This document shows positions 34,001 to 36,248 of a stretch of DNA of 36,248 nucleotides, piece after piece (the stretch's first letter is position 1; each line of letters opens with the position of its first letter). The notes beneath the pieces were generated by a model, which saw only the letters and a program-made list of their open reading frames with translations, was not told the origin of the DNA and searched no databases. A program made the translations under genes and the position numbers. This DNA is from Gnetum montanum (taxonomy: Eukaryota > Streptophyta > Gnetopsida > Gnetales > Gnetaceae). The stretch spans positions 133,442 through 169,689 of the forward strand of contig MNCI01000819.1 of assembly GCA_015680685.1 (NCBI GenBank). The letters run 5' to 3'.

Positions 34001-34054
34001 GATTAGATCTTCCAGGCTCTTCTGAAACAACGTGTCCATTATTGCAGAAGCCAT
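31025..34054 (-). CDS. delta-ADR: AP-3 complex subunit delta (delta-adaptin)
   Basis: Large subunit of the AP-3 adaptor, which in plants sorts cargo from the Golgi/endosomes to the vacuole and is needed for vacuole biogenesis. One uninterrupted frame of 1009 codons. Residues about 20-530 form the adaptin N-terminal helical-repeat domain, with hallmark words LTYLNMLQGFDMSWAAF, KKIGYLAASQSF and VTNQLRKDL, then NLLRKKATVALLRL and EDPNLRYLGLQAI. Residues about 530-915 are an acidic Ser-rich hinge, and 918-966 a Lys/Arg-rich tract (RSKKSSKGKK, KSKKHRHSKK). No ear-like fold can be judged by eye. From memory it is longer than Arabidopsis delta (roughly 870 aa), mostly in the hinge. The lack of introns is seen directly; I recall the Arabidopsis gene also being intron-poor, so a retrocopy is not required. 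No break is present. Confidence 0.95.
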   Translation of the reverse strand: MASAIMDTLFQKSLEDLIKGLRTQMMGEARYLSKAMEEIHKEIKSTDHQTKAVALQKLTYLNMLQGFDMSWAAFHVVEVLSMPRFCHKKIGYLAASQSFQEDTEVLLLVTNQLRKDLTSGSEFEASLALECLACIATPDLARDLTNEVFTLLGSSKNLLRKKATVALLRLYDKNPDSVNITFKRLVENMEDSDPQVSCASVSVFCELAMKDPNACLPLAPEFYRILTNSSNNWMLIKVVKIFRALIPLEPRLGRKIVDPICLLMQKTAAKSLLFECIRTVISVLTQYEKAVALAAESLKTFLREEDPNLRYLGLQAIGDLMRSHEWIVNENRETIIRALSDPDISIQSASLRLVSNIINADNVCDIVRVLMRYNRISSPEFSNEILGSILSTCCNNCYEYVVDFDWYVSLLGEIGRIPHCRHGKEIERQLIDIGIRVKDARPELVQVARTLLVDPALLDYPCLYPMLSAAAWIAGEYVEYSKNPFEIIEALLQPRTSNLSSTVRSVYLLSLMKVFIFCCYSHLTKNMQSSSQAGKDMSTQFLLFEQNSQTDGIDEMGCKEEANTSCLKLSSGDSDGQNVGHANNSSIDEEALGTASTVPDPSRAEADIGDDFDIFPASDEQSQISNNLGREDGASYSIFHVIELIKLNVGPLCGNQDVEVQERACNMIGLIKALEECSSGLMTNETSHSITNEEPIEGHDVLETVSYMHSIFSEELGPVSSHTQGKVHVPEGLDLKDNLDDLVEFVGDEQLKLEGRQEHFVSQAREWEDISLLSKPSKEETVSLGESTSLLAAHRKRHGLYYLPTEKSETRSDEFLSIQQVGSLETSETNGDIIKLAEQSIFSKVSRQSKSRPLVVRSDEVSEKTAVTAKDAEQSKDSLISDAIKEAFSVYGNKYLLGHDKGKEILSTPSLEVSHSDARQRSKKSSKGKKDIDRSLSRPEVKIDGTESSRRGKAKSKKHRHSKKSDKNASARNKLISEVKDMQLEKQQHQYQSSSKLVPQTHAAPDFLL

Positions 34055-34841
34055 TTTTAACAGAGGTTACGCTTATTTTTATCTTCCCCTTCAACGTTCT
34101 TCCTGTAGCATCGGCAATTACAGAGCCCGGAACAAGCCTATAATCCCAAGATGTCCTGTAGATGATGTTAAATCAACCGAACTTGGGAAACACATTTGGT
34201 TTCTTCATCAAAACCGAAATTTTAACATCATAAGAAAAACTTTTTAACATTTTAAACTTAAGTTCTCTTTTGTTTTCCTCTCACGATACCAAAACGATAA
34301 TGTTCTTCAAAGAGATTTCACCACACAAATCAATCCTTGCATTGCAAGTCGAAATGGACTAACAGCAAAAACAGCTTTATTTGAGAAGAAACAGATGATC
34401 TCAGGAGAAATTTTTTTTCAATTGAGGTAAATGCCTGCGAAGAAGACGAACATCTACGAAGAAAAATCAAAGAATAACATCAAAAGTTACGATAGAGCGT
34501 ACCGGATTGATTTGGTCGAAAAATCATAAGAGATGCCTTCAGACTCGAACTACGATTCCACTTCTGGACATCCTAATGTCTTCAACTCCGCGTGGATGCA
34601 AAGTCCGAGCTGCATTATTTAAGGAATACATTAACGCATATTTCATGGACGATTGGCGTATTTTCGACAACGCATTTCTTCGGTAACAAGTGTCTTTACT
34701 TCGGTTTTCCACTGTTATGGAATTGCAGCTATCGTGAAAAAACCATGGATGTATGTAGAACATTATGGTGGGAATTTTTAATTACTCCTTCCAGCAAAAT
34801 CATTATGATCATCCTGGCATTTGCCCAATAAAATCACTCCA
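34055..34841 (-). promoter_or_regulatory. Upstream region of the AP-3 delta gene
   Basis: This is the 5' flank on the minus strand, holding leader and promoter. I see no clear TATA box at a fixed distance, as is usual for housekeeping genes, and no other gene. The extent is a guess bounded by the repeat at 34842. Confidence 0.3.
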
Positions 34842-34950
34842 TTACTTTTAGCAAAATAATTAATAAATAATAATAATTATTATGTATTAAGCTGATTTTA
34901 CTTTTAGCAAAATAATTAATAAATAATAATAATAATTATGTATTAAGCTT
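34842..34950 (+). repeat. Tandem duplication, 56-bp period
   Basis: TTACTTTTAGCAAAATAATT starts at 34842 and 34898. Each copy continues through a TAATAATAAT run to ATTATGTATTAAGCT. They differ by the number of AAT units and an intervening GATT. Confidence 0.9.
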
Positions 34951-35040
34951 AGTGGTAAGACTTTTGATTTAGAAACTATGTGAGGTTCAATCTTAATAAG
35001 CAAGACTTAGTTATAAAGTTCTAATTGAATTATATATCCT
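34945..35040 (+). mobile_element. tRNA-derived SINE-like piece 1
   Basis: GCTTAGTGGTAAGAC fits a tRNA A box and GAGGTTCAATCTT a B box about 35 bp later. It is followed by AGTTATAAAGTTCTAATTGA, which recurs in piece 2. No tail or target duplication is certain. Confidence 0.45.
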
Positions 35041-35299
35041 ACCGTAAATATTATTAAAAAAATGTTGAATTATAGACTTTAGCATAAATATTATTAAAAA
35101 TATAAATAAATATATGTATTTCATTTCAAGTACCCACCCACCTCCCCCTCCTCTAAGGTTTTCTCACTTGGGGCTTGTTTGGTTACGTGAATTTGTGGAT
35201 ATTGAATCCATGGAGATGTTCAATTTACAAATTCATGAATCCAAGAAGATTACACCTCAAATGATGAAGATTCATTTATGTAAATCTTTATGAAAACGA

Positions 35300-35410
35300 T
35301 GAGGTATTAGCCTATTTGGAAGCTCTAGCTCATGGGTTCAATTTTGTTGGACAATGTTGAGTTATATAAAGTTCTAATTGAACCATGTACCTTGGGGAAA
35401 CTAATGTTTG
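35300..35410 (+). mobile_element. tRNA-derived SINE-like piece 2
   Basis: GGTATTAGCCTATTTGGAAG (A-box-like), then CATGGGTTCAATTTTG (B-box-like), then AGTTATATAAAGTTCTAATT and ACCTTGGGG. It shares the downstream block with piece 1 and the A-box block with piece 3. Confidence 0.45.
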
Positions 35411-35509
35411 ATGCATAGTGGCAACATAGCACTAGCACTAATAGGGATCTCTAGGACTTTAGCCTCATTGTGACAATCATCCAAAAAATAAAAATAAAAA
35501 AAAACAACA

Positions 35510-35620
35510 ATAAGGTGTTAGCCTACTGGCACAAGTCTTGGCCTAGTAATCCTAGGCCACAAGTTCAATTCTACTAGGTAGCACTAAGTTATAAACTTCC
35601 ATGAATCTTGGGGTGTAACT
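35510..35620 (+). mobile_element. tRNA-derived SINE-like piece 3
   Basis: GGTGTTAGCCTACTGGCACA (A-box-like), CACAAGTTCAATTCTA (B-box-like), then AAGTTATAAACTTCCATGAA and CTTGGGGTG. It is the same layout as piece 2, with an A-rich run just before it. Confidence 0.45.
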
Positions 35621-36248
35621 ATGTTTCAATTATTTCAAGTTTAATACCCCCTTCACGCTTCCATGGGGTGTTACACACTATGACTCTCTTTTTAGAAACT
35701 TGGAGTATACCCTTCCCTTTTAAGAACCTTGGGGCATTCCTCCCTTGAAAATAGTTTTGTTCCCTCCTTAGAGACACTGAATAAATTTGTGCTACTCAAA
35801 TACATAATTGAAATTTGTGCATTCTATTCAAAGTCACATTCAAAAAATAAATGCTCCCTACTTGAGGTCAAGATAGAAAATGTGTACTTTCTACTCAAAT
35901 TCACTATCAAGAATATGTACTAATTGCTCTCAGTCACTATCAAGAATATATGTCCTTACTCAATATTATTATCAAGAACATATGCTTCTTTTATCTACAC
36001 CTATTTCTCCTTTTATCTACATGTACATGTGCACTTTTACTCATTTACATACACTCTTTTTTCTTTTCTTCACACACACATGTTGATGCTTCAACTCATC
36101 TACGAAGTGGTAGTAATAAACTAGCCACTTTCCATCCTCCTTGGAACAAACTATCTTAGTAGAAGATGTTATTTTCCACCTTCTAGTAAGATGGTTAAAT
36201 ATAAAAATCTTATTTCATATTTACTATCATAATTAATAAAATATCTAG
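35621..36248. other. Low-complexity T/C-rich end of window
   Basis: No gene. It contains runs of TCACTATCAAGAATAT-like words (35900-35980) and a pyrimidine-rich segment with CACACACACA near 36071. Confidence 0.4.

Noticed and set aside
31374-34247. Plus-strand frames opposite the AP-3 delta gene
   Set aside because: They are antisense shadows of a long conserved coding region.
35880-36159. Overlapping short frames at the window end as small membrane proteins
   Set aside because: They are products of T/C-rich low-complexity sequence, present in all three frames with no codon bias.

Overview
This window looks like nuclear DNA of a seed plant, probably a gymnosperm such as a conifer. It is AT-rich, contains two conserved plant genes, and is crowded with old, stop-riddled retrotransposons nested in one another. 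The conifer assignment is inference from gene sequence, repeat style and LTR decay. No marker in the window fixes the species.

Layout. 1-1145: two LTRs of one family, placed head to head (minus copy 1-229, plus copy 301-1145), each with an array of GATATC palindromes in U3. The plus LTR is followed by an Asp-tRNA-type primer site and a broken Athila-like gag (1286-2935). 3670-15945: a decayed L1-like LINE (+), split by a related-family solo LTR (4316-4625 and 11631-12173, flanked by the repeat ATCTT). That solo LTR is itself split by a full but dead Ty3/gypsy chromovirus-like element on the minus strand (4626-11630: LTR, PBS, gag, PR, RT, RNase H, IN, PPT, LTR). 16300-16440: a second LINE tail. 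17843-21418: an apparently intact nine-exon vacuolar processing enzyme (legumain) gene, 487 aa. 25520-25606: a probable scrap of another VPE last exon. 28560-30600: a dead RTE-type retrotransposon (+). 31025-34054: an intronless 1009-aa AP-3 delta-adaptin gene (-). 34842-35620: a short duplication and three tRNA-derived SINE-like pieces.

The two host genes are functionally related only in a broad sense: AP-3 sorts cargo to the vacuole, and VPE is a vacuolar protease that matures vacuolar proteins. Nothing in the DNA suggests they are co-regulated.

The most unusual signal is a shared spacing rule. U3 regions of LTRs from two different Ty3/gypsy lineages carry ladders of GAYRTC hexamers (GATATC in one; GATGTC, GACATC and GACGTC in the other) spaced mostly exactly 14 or 20 bp apart. 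In the chromovirus family many copies extend to TGTCTC/GAGACA, the classical auxin-response core.
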